A DNA stretch of 64,000 nucleotides from Cohnella rhizosphaerae (GTDB lineage Bacteria > Bacillota > Bacilli > Paenibacillales > Paenibacillaceae), in assembly GCF_029525575.1 (NCBI RefSeq), contig NZ_JAPDIA010000001.1:1-64000 (forward strand). The letters run 5' to 3'. The notes below the pieces were generated by a model, which saw only the letters and a list, made by a program, of their open reading frames with translations, did not search any database and had not been told where the DNA came from. Within the stretch, counting starts at the first letter, position 1; each line of letters starts with the position of its first letter. Positions 55,134-63,364 of the stretch are shown here, one piece after another. A program made the translations under genes and the position numbers.

Positions 55134-55893
55134 GACCTTCCAGCTCCCTCCAGATGGCATTGAAATACGAATGGTAGCGTGCGGCTTCGCGCTTTTTGAA
55201 TGGAGACTGCCCATCGCCCTCATCGAAGCGAATGTCATGGACGCTGGCAATCGTACCCGGCCGCTTCGACAGGACCATCACGCGGTCGGCCATGCCGATC
55301 GCCTCGGAGATATCGTGCGTCACGAGCAAAGCCGTCTTGCCTTGATCCTTGATGATGCGATACACCTCGTCGGCAAGCGTCAAACGCGTCTGATAGTCGA
55401 GCGCCGAAAAGGGCTCGTCGAGCAGCAAAATGTCCGGCTCGGCTACAAGCGTCCGGATGAGCGCCACCCGCTGCCGCATGCCGCCGGACAGCTGAGCCGG
55501 ATGGTGGCCCGCAAACCCGCCCAGACCGTAGCGCTCGAGCAGCTCGAGCGCTTTTCGCTTGGCCCTTTTCATATCCATGCGACGGATCTCCGCGCCGACG
55601 AGAAGGTTGTTCAGCAGGTCCCGCCATTCGAACAGATGGTCGTGCTGTAGCATGTAGCCCACTTTGGGGGAGACGCCGCGCACCTCCGCCCCGTCGATCA
55701 GCACCTTGCCCTTCGTCGGCTTTTGCATACCGGAAACGAGAGACAGCAAGGTGCTTTTCCCGCAGCCGCTCGGTCCGACGACGCTGATGAATTCCCCGCG
55801 CTCGATCGTAGCGTGAATGTCTCGAAGCGCCTCGGTCTCTTGCTTCGGCGTAAAGTAGCTTAGCCCGACGCCCTGCAGCTCGATTTGCGCCAT
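55114..55893 (-). CDS. ABC transporter ATPase, SsuB/TauB type
   Basis: A 259-residue ATPase. Walker A VVGPSGCGKSTLL near 41, Q-loop GYMLQHDHLFEWRDL near 82, signature QLSGGMRQRVALIRTL near 133, Walker B DILLLDEPFSALD near 155 and the H-loop ALLVTHDISEAI near 190. The ATG lies 5 bases after the stop of the solute-binding protein gene. C-terminal residues overlap the permease start. It energises import through the adjacent permease in the cytoplasmic membrane. Confidence 0.93.
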   Translation of the reverse strand: MAQIELQGVGLSYFTPKQETEALRDIHATIERGEFISVVGPSGCGKSTLLSLVSGMQKPTKGKVLIDGAEVRGVSPKVGYMLQHDHLFEWRDLLNNLLVGAEIRRMDMKRAKRKALELLERYGLGGFAGHHPAQLSGGMRQRVALIRTLVAEPDILLLDEPFSALDYQTRLTLADEVYRIIKDQGKTALLVTHDISEAIGMADRVMVLSKRPGTIASVHDIRFDEGDGQSPFKKREAARYHSYFNAIWRELEGHVVQPG

Positions 55894-55897
55894 CGGT

Positions 55898-56996
55898 TCA
55901 TCCCGCCTCCCCGATCCGCTCGACGAAAGACATGTCGACGATCGCGCTCATATCGGCGATTTTATCCTCTGCCTTCAGCACGCCATTGTCGATCAGCACG
56001 CTTTGAAGCTTGTCGAACGCTTCGGGCGTCAGCGCCGGCGTGGCCGGCCACGTATCCTGGTTCTGATAGCGACGGACGGATTCGACGATCCTCTCCTTCG
56101 GCGTCCCTTCGAAATAAGGCGAGAGCGCCGTTGCGATCTCGTCGTCGGACGCGCTCGCCAGCCAACGGGTCGCCTTGGCGACGGCATTCGCGAAGCCTTG
56201 AACGATCTCCGGATTTTTGGCGATGTAGTCCGAAGTCGCGACGAACGACGTCTCGGGGGAAGTCGCCGAACGTCTCGCCGAGCGAAGCGGCGTAGTAGGC
56301 TTTGCCTTCCGCGATAAGCGTGGAAGCGACCGGCTCGAACAGCTGGATATAATCGCCCTGCCCGCTCGCGAATGCGCCTGCCATCGCCGGAGCCGCGATG
56401 TTCGTAACGACGTTCGTCCCTTCCGCGCCCTGGGCCTTGAGCGTCGAAGCCATCACCATCTGTGGCGCGCTGCCAGGCCGCCAGCCGATGATTTTTTTGC
56501 CTGCGAGCGCGTGCCAGTCGAAGGCGTCGACGGAAGAGCGGGACAGCAGGAACGAGCCGTCCTTCATCGTCAGCTGGTAGAAAACTTTCAGCTTTTTGTC
56601 GCCTTGCTGATTGTAGATATAGATGGCGGTCTCCGGTCCGACGAGCGAGATGTCAGCAGTCCCCGCGATGAGCGCCGCCGCGCCCTTGTCGGAGCCTTGG
56701 GCCGTGTTCATGTCCAGCTTCAGGCCTTCTTCCTCGAAATAACCTTGGGAGATCGCGGCATAGTAAGGCGCATAGAAGATCGAACGGATGACTTCGGAAA
56801 ATTTGATCGTCACGATCTCCTTCGGCGCGACGGTCGCGCCTGGACTCGGCTCGGCGGCGGACGGCGATGGAGAAGCGGACGATCCGGCGCCTGTGCTCGG
56901 GCTCGCGGACGGCGCGTTCGCGCCGCCGCACGAGGCCGCGAATGCCAGCAGCAGCGCGGCGAGCAGCAGCAGGACGGGTCTTTTCAGCTTAAACAT
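55898..56996 (-). CDS. ABC solute-binding lipoprotein, NMT1/THI5-like (frame broken once)
   Basis: About 365 residues after repair. Lipoprotein signal with LLLAFAASCGG (Cys near 23), a Ser/Pro/Ala linker, and an NMT1/THI5-like domain beginning IVTIKFSEVIRSIFYAPYYAAISQGYFEEEG, with DISLVGPETAIY and PAMAGAFASGQGDYIQLFEP. The family binds hydroxymethylpyrimidine, sulfonates, nitrate or similar small ligands outside the membrane. Five G at 56255-56259 break the frame after TFGDFP; four give ETSFVATSDYIAKNPEIV, a family-typical segment. The ATG follows GGGAGG. It is first in the operon. Confidence 0.88.
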
Positions 56997-57030
56997 GGTG
57001 GTTAGCCTCCCTTTCATTTTGAAACGAGAC

Positions 57031-57275
57031 GGGAATAACGCAATTTCGCGCTATTCCATGGGCAGCATGGCAGCGATGGAGCGGGCGTTGGTCACTCTTG
57101 GGCGGGATAGCGCAAGTTTGCGCTATTCCTTGAGCAGCATCGTGGCGGCAGAGCGAACGTACTCGCTCTTGGGCGAGAATAACGCAATTTCGCGCTATTC
57201 CATGGGCAATATGGCAGCGATGGAGCGGGCGTTGGTCACTCTTGGGCGGGAAAAGCGCAATTTTGCGCTATTCGT
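57031..57275. repeat. array H: four GCGCAANTTGCGCTATT hairpin elements at 72-bp pitch
   Basis: GCGCTATT occurs at 57048, 57120, 57192 and 57265 (intervals 72, 72, 73). Each element is a palindrome of the AATAGCGCAA/TTGCGCTATT type, with small changes. Spacers alternate: copies 1 and 3 are followed by near-identical ATGGGCARYATGGCAGCGAT sequence, so the array looks like a duplicated two-unit block. It lies between the solute-binding protein start and the end of the TetR-SRPBCC gene; no gene was seen from 56997 to 57468. Confidence 0.92.
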
Positions 57276-57468
57276 GTGGTGGCGAGCAGCCTCCTCCCCG
57301 GACGGTGCGAGCTTAGGTCAAGCTCCGTGCGCAGCATCGCATCGCCCGGATTCGCGAAGGAAATGCATTATATGCTAGGCGGGCTTTTCCCGCGCCCCGT
57401 CCAAGCCCGCCGAACCGGCCGATAGGCGATCGCAACGCGAATGGGATGGCGAAGACATAAAAAAAACG

Positions 57469-57528
57469 CCGATCAAGCGCATATTGAGACCATCATTCGA
57501 TGATCGCCATATGCCTTGATCGGCGTTT
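57469..57528 (-). terminator. intrinsic terminator of the TetR-SRPBCC gene
   Basis: AAACGCCGATCAAG pairs with CTTGATCGGCGTTT across a loop containing GCATAT/ATATGC; on the minus strand eight T follow. Confidence 0.88.
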
Positions 57529-57550
57529 AAATCCGCATTTAGATCGGCGC

Positions 57551-58652
57551 CTATCCCGGTTCGCCTTCCAAGCGCGACCGGATCGCCTCCTGCACGCCTT
57601 CCCAGTGCGCTTTCATTTCCACGCGGGCCGCCGGACCGGACAGCTTCTCTTGATGGATGCTGACCGTGGCGCCTTGCTTGGCAGGCAGCACGCGAATCTG
57701 AAGCGTCGAAGGCGCCTCCCAATCGCTTCTCATCCATTGCAGCCTCATGTGGGACAAGGGCTTGACGACCGTAAACCTTCCCGAGTCCCCTTCCCGCGTC
57801 GCGAAGTTCTCCCCCCTCGCGCACGAGCGCGCCATCGACTTCCCCGAGCCAAACGCGCATACCTTTGGCATCGGTCAAAAATCGCCAGGCCTCCTCCACC
57901 GTTACCGGCAGCGTCCTGCGCACGCCGATCTGGTAGCCCGCATCCTTCGTTTTGCCGACCGCGCTTGCCGCTTCGCCACTCGCCGTCTTGTCCATTTCCC
58001 CGTCGCTCCTCCACTCTGCATGTTGAGGCGTCAACGCCTTCGCGAACAGGTCCGCGCTCGATTCGACGACGTCCGTCATCGATACCTCGGACAGCGGATC
58101 GCCGCCGTACAATCGGGAGACGAACGCGCCGAAATGCGTCCACATAAATGTCATCGCCTGCATTCGCGTATCCGTCTCGACGAGCTTGCCCGCAAGCCGC
58201 ATCTCGTTCAAGTAGCCGGTCAGCAGCTCGAGCAGCTTCTTCGGATGGCGCTGCGCTTTCTCCCGCACGCCGGCGAGCGCGTCGTCTTTGAGCACGATCC
58301 GGTACAGCTTGCGGTTGCGCGCCATGATCTCGTGATAGATACGACCGATCGACCTCAGATCCTTGCCGAGATCCCAGACGATTTTTTCCTCGAACGCGCT
58401 CGTCATCTCGTCGGCATAATGGTAACGCTCCACCGTCTGCTCTAGCAGCGACAGCTTCGTGCCGAAGCGCCGGAACAACGTCATCTCGCTCACGCCAGCC
58501 GCCGCCGCGATTTCCTTGGTCGATACGCCTTTGAAGCCTCTGTCGGCCATGAGGTCGATGGCGGCCTGCATCAGCTTTTCTCTGCTGTCGGTCTCGTCGT
58601 ATGCGATAAGTCGGTCCTCCCCCTTTTCTAGATAGTTAGTGGTCACTAACAT
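57551..58652 (-). CDS. TetR regulator fused to a C-terminal SRPBCC/AHSA1 domain (frame broken once)
   Basis: About 366 residues after repair. The TetR part (about 15-205) has SREKLMQAAIDLMADRGFKGVSTKEIAAAAG and VSEMTLFRRFGTKLSLLEQ, then a helical ligand domain. The C-terminal part (about 220-366) is an AHSA1-type SRPBCC domain (VRRTLPVTVEEAWRFLTDAKGMRVWLGE; MKAHWEGVQEAIRSRLEG). The joint is in frame, but GGAGGAG lies 11 bases before an internal ATG (MDKTASGEA), so the second domain may also be made alone. Six C at 57811-57816 break the AHSA1 part; five give REGENFATREGD. The palindrome at 58635-58650 overlaps the start codon, so the true start is uncertain. Confidence 0.75.
58635..58650. promoter_or_regulatory. 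TetR-type operator at the start of the TetR-SRPBCC gene
   Basis: GTTAGTGGTCACTAAC: 7-bp inverted arms GTTAGTG/CACTAAC around GT. It overlaps the first in-frame ATG, as expected for an autorepressor acting at the transcription start, or for a start codon further downstream. Confidence 0.65.
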
Positions 58653-58841
58653 CCCTTTTCTTTTAAACTACCGCTTTTCCCCTTCTTTTTCAACCCCCAC
58701 CATGGAACGCACGTTAAAAAGCACGCTTCCGGGAACGCGCTTATCGCGTTATCGCAGTTGGTCTTCATGCAGGCGCAAATCATCGTCCAGTTTCCCCGTT
58801 CGCGAAGGTTGACGGGAGAGCGGCGGTTCGCTAAACTTAAA

Positions 58842-58863
58842 ATAGTTAAAAGGTATTAACTAT
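58842..58863. promoter_or_regulatory. probable MarR operator upstream of the MarR-SDR pair
   Basis: ATAGTTAA, six bases, TTAACTAT: 8-bp perfect arms about 47-68 bases before the MarR start, in an AT-rich promoter. Otherwise 58653-58909 holds nothing recognised. Confidence 0.65.
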
Positions 58864-58909
58864 TTATATATGAATCATTAAAAGAATTAAACTACATGAA
58901 AGAATCGAG

Positions 58910-59344
58910 GTGTTGAAGCTGGACAAACAGGAGACGCTGTCTACGCTGTTCGCGAATCAGATGCTGACCGTCGTCGCCAGCTACGCCAAGCTTCTGGAGA
59001 GCGAGATAACGGCGCCCCAGTACTACATGCTCCAGACGTTGGCCCGGGAGGACGGGATGACCGTATCGCAATTCGCGAGTCTGCTGGACGTGTCGCTCCC
59101 CGCCGTAACGAATCTAAGCAACAAGCTGGTGAGCAAAGGGTATGCCGAAAGGGAGATGTCCGAGGCGGACCGCAGGCAAGTACTGCTGAGGATCACCGAT
59201 GCGGGCCGGGCGTTCGAGAAACGCATGCTGGACAAGTACAAGGAACTGACGAGCGGGATGTGGGACGGCTTTTCGGATACGGAAATGGATCTGCTGATCG
59301 AGGCATACCGCAAGATGTCGGCGCATTTGCAATCGAAAATATAA
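58910..59344 (+). CDS. MarR-family regulator
   Basis: About 141-144 residues: helices, a winged helix (TAPQYYMLQTLAREDGMTVSQFASLL, LPAVTNLSNKLVSKGYAER, EADRRQVLLRITDAGRAFEKRM) and a C-terminal dimerisation helix. The start is ambiguous: GTG 58910, TTG 58913 or CTG 58919, because the GAGGTG site overlaps the first two; spacing favours the last. It is followed 16 bases later by an SDR gene on the same strand, so it probably regulates that gene and itself through the upstream palindrome. Ligand unknown. The frame is intact. Confidence 0.85.
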   Translation: MLKLDKQETLSTLFANQMLTVVASYAKLLESEITAPQYYMLQTLAREDGMTVSQFASLLDVSLPAVTNLSNKLVSKGYAEREMSEADRRQVLLRITDAGRAFEKRMLDKYKELTSGMWDGFSDTEMDLLIEAYRKMSAHLQSKI

Positions 59345-59360
59345 CGGGAGGTTATCGATC

Positions 59361-60113
59361 ATGGGAAGACTGGAAAACAAGGTCGCGATCATTACGGGAG
59401 CCGCGGGCGGCATGGGAAAAGCGGATGCGCTGCTGTTCGCGCAGGAAGGCGCGAAGGTCGCGATCACGGACCTTCAGGAGGAGAAGCTTCAGGAGGTCGT
59501 CAAGGAAATCGAAGCGGCAGGCGGCACCGCGCTCGGCTTCAAGCATAACGTCGCATCCGAGGAAGACTGGATCCGCATCGTGGCGGAGGTCGTCGAAGCC
59601 TTCGGCAAAATCGACATTCTGGTCAACAACGCGGGCATATCCAACGCGACGCCCTTCCTGGAGATGACGGCCGAGAGCTGGGACAAGACAATGTCGATCA
59701 ACGTATCCAGCGTCTTTTACGGTCAGAAGCACGTCATCCCGCACATGATCGAAGCCGGCGGCGGCTCGATCGTCAACATCTCGTCGATCGCCGGCCTCAC
59801 GGGCGGCAGCGGCACCGGTCCATACACCGCAAGCAAGGGCGCGGTGCGCATGCTTACCAAGGCGACTGCCGTCGACTACGCGCAGTTCGGCATCCGGGCG
59901 AACTCCGTGCATCCCGGCTATATCGAGACGCCGATGACCGCCGGCCTTTTCAACGACGACCGGATGACCCAATGGGCGCTCTCCCAGACGCCGCTCCGGC
60001 GGCTCGGCAAGCCCGAGGACATCGCGCGCGGCGTCCTGTTCCTGGCGTCGGACGAATCGTCGTATATTACCGGCGTCGAGCTGCCGATCGACGGCGGCTA
60101 CTACGCCAAGTAA
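59361..60113 (+). CDS. short-chain dehydrogenase/reductase (FabG-like)
   Basis: A 250-residue classical SDR: VAIITGAAGGMGKADAL (NAD(P) loop) near 8, ILVNNAGISNATPF near 85, VNISSIAGLTGGSG with the catalytic Ser near 140, PYTASKGAV with Tyr and Lys near 156, and SVHPGYIETPMTAGL near 183. The C terminus ITGVELPIDGGYYAK is standard. The Asp after the second strand (ITDLQ) suggests NAD rather than NADP preference. GGGAGG precedes the ATG. It is co-transcribed with the MarR gene and followed by a terminator. A substrate such as a cyclic alcohol or steroid-like compound is possible; nothing decides it. Confidence 0.9.
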   Translation: MGRLENKVAIITGAAGGMGKADALLFAQEGAKVAITDLQEEKLQEVVKEIEAAGGTALGFKHNVASEEDWIRIVAEVVEAFGKIDILVNNAGISNATPFLEMTAESWDKTMSINVSSVFYGQKHVIPHMIEAGGGSIVNISSIAGLTGGSGTGPYTASKGAVRMLTKATAVDYAQFGIRANSVHPGYIETPMTAGLFNDDRMTQWALSQTPLRRLGKPEDIARGVLFLASDESSYITGVELPIDGGYYAK

Positions 60114-60123
60114 ACCCGCTTTT

Positions 60124-60170
60124 AGCCCTTCCCGGGCAACGCGCGCTCCTGCGCCCGGGAAAGGCTTTTT
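60124..60170 (+). terminator. intrinsic terminator after the SDR gene
   Basis: AGCCCTTCCCGGGC pairs with GCCCGGGAAAGGCT (one bulge), followed by TTTTT. Confidence 0.9.
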
Positions 60171-60205
60171 AGCTTTGGGCCGGACCATCATGCGTCAAGA
60201 ACGAA

Positions 60206-61051
60206 TCATCCTTTCACCGCAGAATTGGTCAAGCCTTGAATGATGAAGCGCTGGCCGATGACGAACACCGCGATCATCGGGAGGATGCCGGCCGACGCCG
60301 CGGCCATCATGCCGTTGTAGTCGACCGTGTTTTCCAAAATGAAGTTTTGCAGGCCCAACGGGACCGTGTACAGCTTCTCGTCGATCAGGAACACGAGCGC
60401 GTTCTCGTAGTCGTTCCACTGCCAGGAAAAGTCGATGATCGCGAGCGTGGCGAGCGCGGGCTTGGCCAGCGGCAGGACGAGCCGGAAAAAGATGCGGAAG
60501 TGACCGGCCCCGTCGAGGAACGCCGATTCGGAAATCTCGTGCGGGATCGACAGGAAAAACTGACGCAGCATGAATACTCCGAAAATCGTGAACAAGCCCG
60601 GCAGGATAAGCGCCAGATGCGTATTGTAGATGCTGGCCCACTCGAACATGATGAACTTCGGCACGAACAGCACCTGCGGCGGCACCATCATCATCGACAG
60701 GTAGATCATGAACAGCGCGTTGCGTCCTTTAAATTCGATTCGCGCGAAGCCGTATGCCGCGAACGCCGACAGGAACGTCGCCCCGAGCATGCCGATGATC
60801 GAGATTTTGAGCGAGTTCAGGTAATACGTGCCGAAGCTCTTCGGACCGGTCCACACCTTGTGATGATGCGCCCACGTCGGATGCGAAGGAATCCATTCGA
60901 TCGGATATTTGAATACTTCGGCCGGCGTCTTGAGCGACGTGCTGATCATCCACAGAAAAGGAACGATCATGACGATCGCCAATGCCAGCATAATGACCGT
61001 GACGAGCAGCCTGCCGGCCGCGCCGGACGTCAGACTTCTTTTAAGCTCCAT
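60206..61051 (-). CDS. sugar ABC transporter permease, MalG type
   Basis: A 281-residue permease with six helices (LLVTVIMLALAIVMIVPFLWM first) and the coupling motif ISESAFLDGAGHFRIFFRLVLPLAKP near 195. It starts with ATG after AAGGAGG and ends in FIIQGLTNSAVKG, the family C terminus. The repaired stop of the upstream permease lies 22 bases before its start, so the pair is one operon. No solute-binding protein or ATPase gene follows within the window on this strand; the gene order suggests the binding-protein gene lies elsewhere, which is odd. Confidence 0.92.
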   Translation of the reverse strand: MELKRSLTSGAAGRLLVTVIMLALAIVMIVPFLWMISTSLKTPAEVFKYPIEWIPSHPTWAHHHKVWTGPKSFGTYYLNSLKISIIGMLGATFLSAFAAYGFARIEFKGRNALFMIYLSMMMVPPQVLFVPKFIMFEWASIYNTHLALILPGLFTIFGVFMLRQFFLSIPHEISESAFLDGAGHFRIFFRLVLPLAKPALATLAIIDFSWQWNDYENALVFLIDEKLYTVPLGLQNFILENTVDYNGMMAAASAGILPMIAVFVIGQRFIIQGLTNSAVKG

Positions 61052-61073
61052 CGTCGATGCCCTCCTTGGCCGC

Positions 61074-61956
61074 TTAGTAATGAACCCATCTTTTTTTGAC
61101 CCAGCCACTGCAGAAGGGTGATGAGCAGGATGATCGCGAACAACGCCCAGGAGATCGTGGCGGCGTAGCCCATCTCGTAATAACGGAACGCGTTCTGGTA
61201 CACGTAAAGCGACAGGATCGTCGTGCTGTTGCCCGGACCGCCCTGCGTCGTCGCCTGGATGATGCCGAACGTCTTGATCGTCATGATGAGTCCGGTGATC
61301 AGCAGCAGGAACGTCGTGGGGCTGACGAGCGGCCAGATGATTTTGCGCAAGATCTGCGTCGGCCTCGCGCCGTCGATCTTGGCGGCTTCGAGCAGTTCGG
61401 ACGATACCTCCTGCAGCGCGGCCAGGTAGATGATCATGTTGTACCCGAGCAAAAACCATACCCAGATGATGTCGATCGCGTACATCGAGGAAGTCGTGGT
61501 CGACAACCAGCCCGGCGGATGCGCGATGCCGACGCTGCGCAGAAACCCGTTGATCGGCCCCTGCTTCGGCTGGAACAGCAGCATCCAGACGAACGCGACA
61601 GCCACCCCGCTTGTGATATAAGGCATGAAGTACAAGCCCCGCAGCAGCTTTTTCAAATAAATCTTCTGGTTCAAAATGACCGCGACGACAAAGCCGAGCC
61701 CGATCGATACCGGCACCGCGAGCAGAAAAATAACTGTGTTGCGCAGCGACAGATAGAAAAGATCGTCGTGGAGCATGCGCACGATATTGTCTGCGCCGAC
61801 GAATTCGACGTTCGGGCTCATGAACTTGTAATTCGTGAACATGAGGCCGAAGGAATAGACGGCCGGGATCAGGAAAAACACCAGAACCCCAAGCATGCTG
61901 GGGCCGATGAACACGTAGCCGAGCAGACGCTGCCTTCTCATCCAGTTGTTGTACAT
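61074..61956 (-). CDS. sugar ABC transporter permease, MalF type (frame broken near the C terminus)
   Basis: About 293 residues after repair. Six helices, the first at LLGYVFIGPSMLGVLVFFLIPAVYSF; coupling loop VSSELLEAAKIDGARPTQILRKIIWPLVSP near 190. Seven T at 61091-61097 shift the last codons, turning the expected ending QKRWVHY (stop at 61074) into a longer tail; six T restore it. That ending is typical for MalF-like permeases of Paenibacillus-type systems and is good evidence that the run is one base too long. ATG 61956 is favoured over 61962 from the spacing to GAGG. An AraC-type gene lies upstream on the same strand. Confidence 0.9.
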
Positions 61957-62056
61957 GCGCATAAACCTCGCTTCTCGAATGAATAGCTTCAGTCTATCAA
62001 TCGGGCGCCGATCCCATAAGGAACAAATCCACCGTTTTCATCGCACATATCCATGC

Positions 62057-62080
62057 AAAAAAAAGCCGCCCGGAGGCGGC
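62057..62080 (-). terminator. intrinsic terminator after the AraC gene
   Basis: GCCGCC-CGGA-GGCGGC stem with eight T on the minus strand. Confidence 0.87.
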
Positions 62081-62140
62081 TTCGCGAAGCGGAAACATCA
62101 AAATGTTCTATTGGCGCAACGCTTGAGGATGAGCGCCTCT

Positions 62141-63173
62141 TCAGCGGCGCGCCTGCACCGTCCGCGCATATTCCGAAGGAGACATGCCCGTCTCGTGGCG
62201 GAAGTGCCGGGAGAAGTTGTGCACGGTCGGATAATGCAGCATCGCGGCGATCTCCGTGAACGTATGCATTTGCTCGCGGATGATGGCCTTGGCGCGTTCG
62301 ATCTTGAGCTGCCGGTAGTACCGCATAATGCTAAGTCCCTTGCACTTCTTGAATATAGCGAGCGCATGCGTCTTGCTCATATGAAAGTGGCGGCAGATCA
62401 GCTCGAGGCGTACTTGCCCTTCGACGTGCGCTTCGAGATAAGCGACCATCCGCGAAGCGAGATCCGTCTCGCTGCGGATCGTGACGGCGCTGGACAGCCG
62501 TTGCTCGCGCGCGGGTTCGCAGCCGGCCTGGTACAGGTCGATCAGCAGCAACTCCAGATAGAGTTTGATCGACTGCTCCGCGCCGAACGGCGCGTCGGGT
62601 CTGCGCAGCAGCGTATGGTCGAGCGGATCGTCGTAAGGCGGCCGGAAAGCGGCGAACCCGCTGCGGATCAGCTGCGCGAGCAGCTCCTTCTGCCGGTCGT
62701 TCAGCGTTAAGATCCGGTTGTTAAAATGAACGATGGCGGGCGAAGGACATTCGAACGAGACGATGATGACGTTTGGGGACCGGACGCCGTTCGCCCAGAC
62801 GCCGTGGAACTCGCCCGGCTTGTGGAAAATAACGTCGCCCTGCCTCAGCAAGTAGCCTTCCGTATCCGCGAATACTTCAAGCTCCCCCTTTGTCCACGTA
62901 GACGAACTCCCAAAAATCGTGCTTCTCGCCCTCGAACTTGAAGTCCGGCGCGAATTCGAAGTAGTGGAAGGAAATGAGTCTGCGGACGGAAAGTTCGATC
63001 TGCAGTCGGGTCCGCGGATAAGCGATGGACTGCGCATGGACGCCCGCCTCGCCGGTTCCAAAGTTACCGCCAGATTCGACCGGGCCTTTTTCTTCCGCCG
63101 AGAGTTCCGTCTGCCCGCCTGCTGCCGATTCGGCGCCTTCCGTTCGCTTGTCCGCATGTTCAGCGGCTTCCAT
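62141..63173 (-). CDS. AraC-family regulator with cupin domain (frame broken once)
   Basis: About 343 residues after repair: a hydrophilic N-terminal extension of about 40 residues, a cupin-like sugar-sensing domain (HDFWEFVYVDKGELEVF; LLRQGDVIFHKPGEFHGVW) and a C-terminal AraC double HTH (LELICRHFHMSKTHALAIFKK; ITEIAAMLHYPTVHNFSRHF-like region; GMSPSEYARTVQ). Five C at 62884-62888 break the frame at VDKG; four continue GELEVFADTEG. ATG 63173 follows GGAGGTGAGAGG. It lies upstream of the two sugar permeases on the same strand and is probably their activator. The terminator between them indicates separate transcripts. Confidence 0.87.
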
Positions 63174-63364
63174 CCTCTCACCTCCGCGCTCCGGTATCGC
63201 TCTCATTTTCACCCATTATAGCATCCGTCGAGCAGAACGCGCAGTCCCGGCACAATTGCTACAAGCCGCGCTCTTTTTTGATAAATCGCCCGGCGCGCCT
63301 CGACGCTACAATAAAAGCGGATGGGATCGCGATCGCCACCTAAGCCATAAGGAGCTGAATAAAT

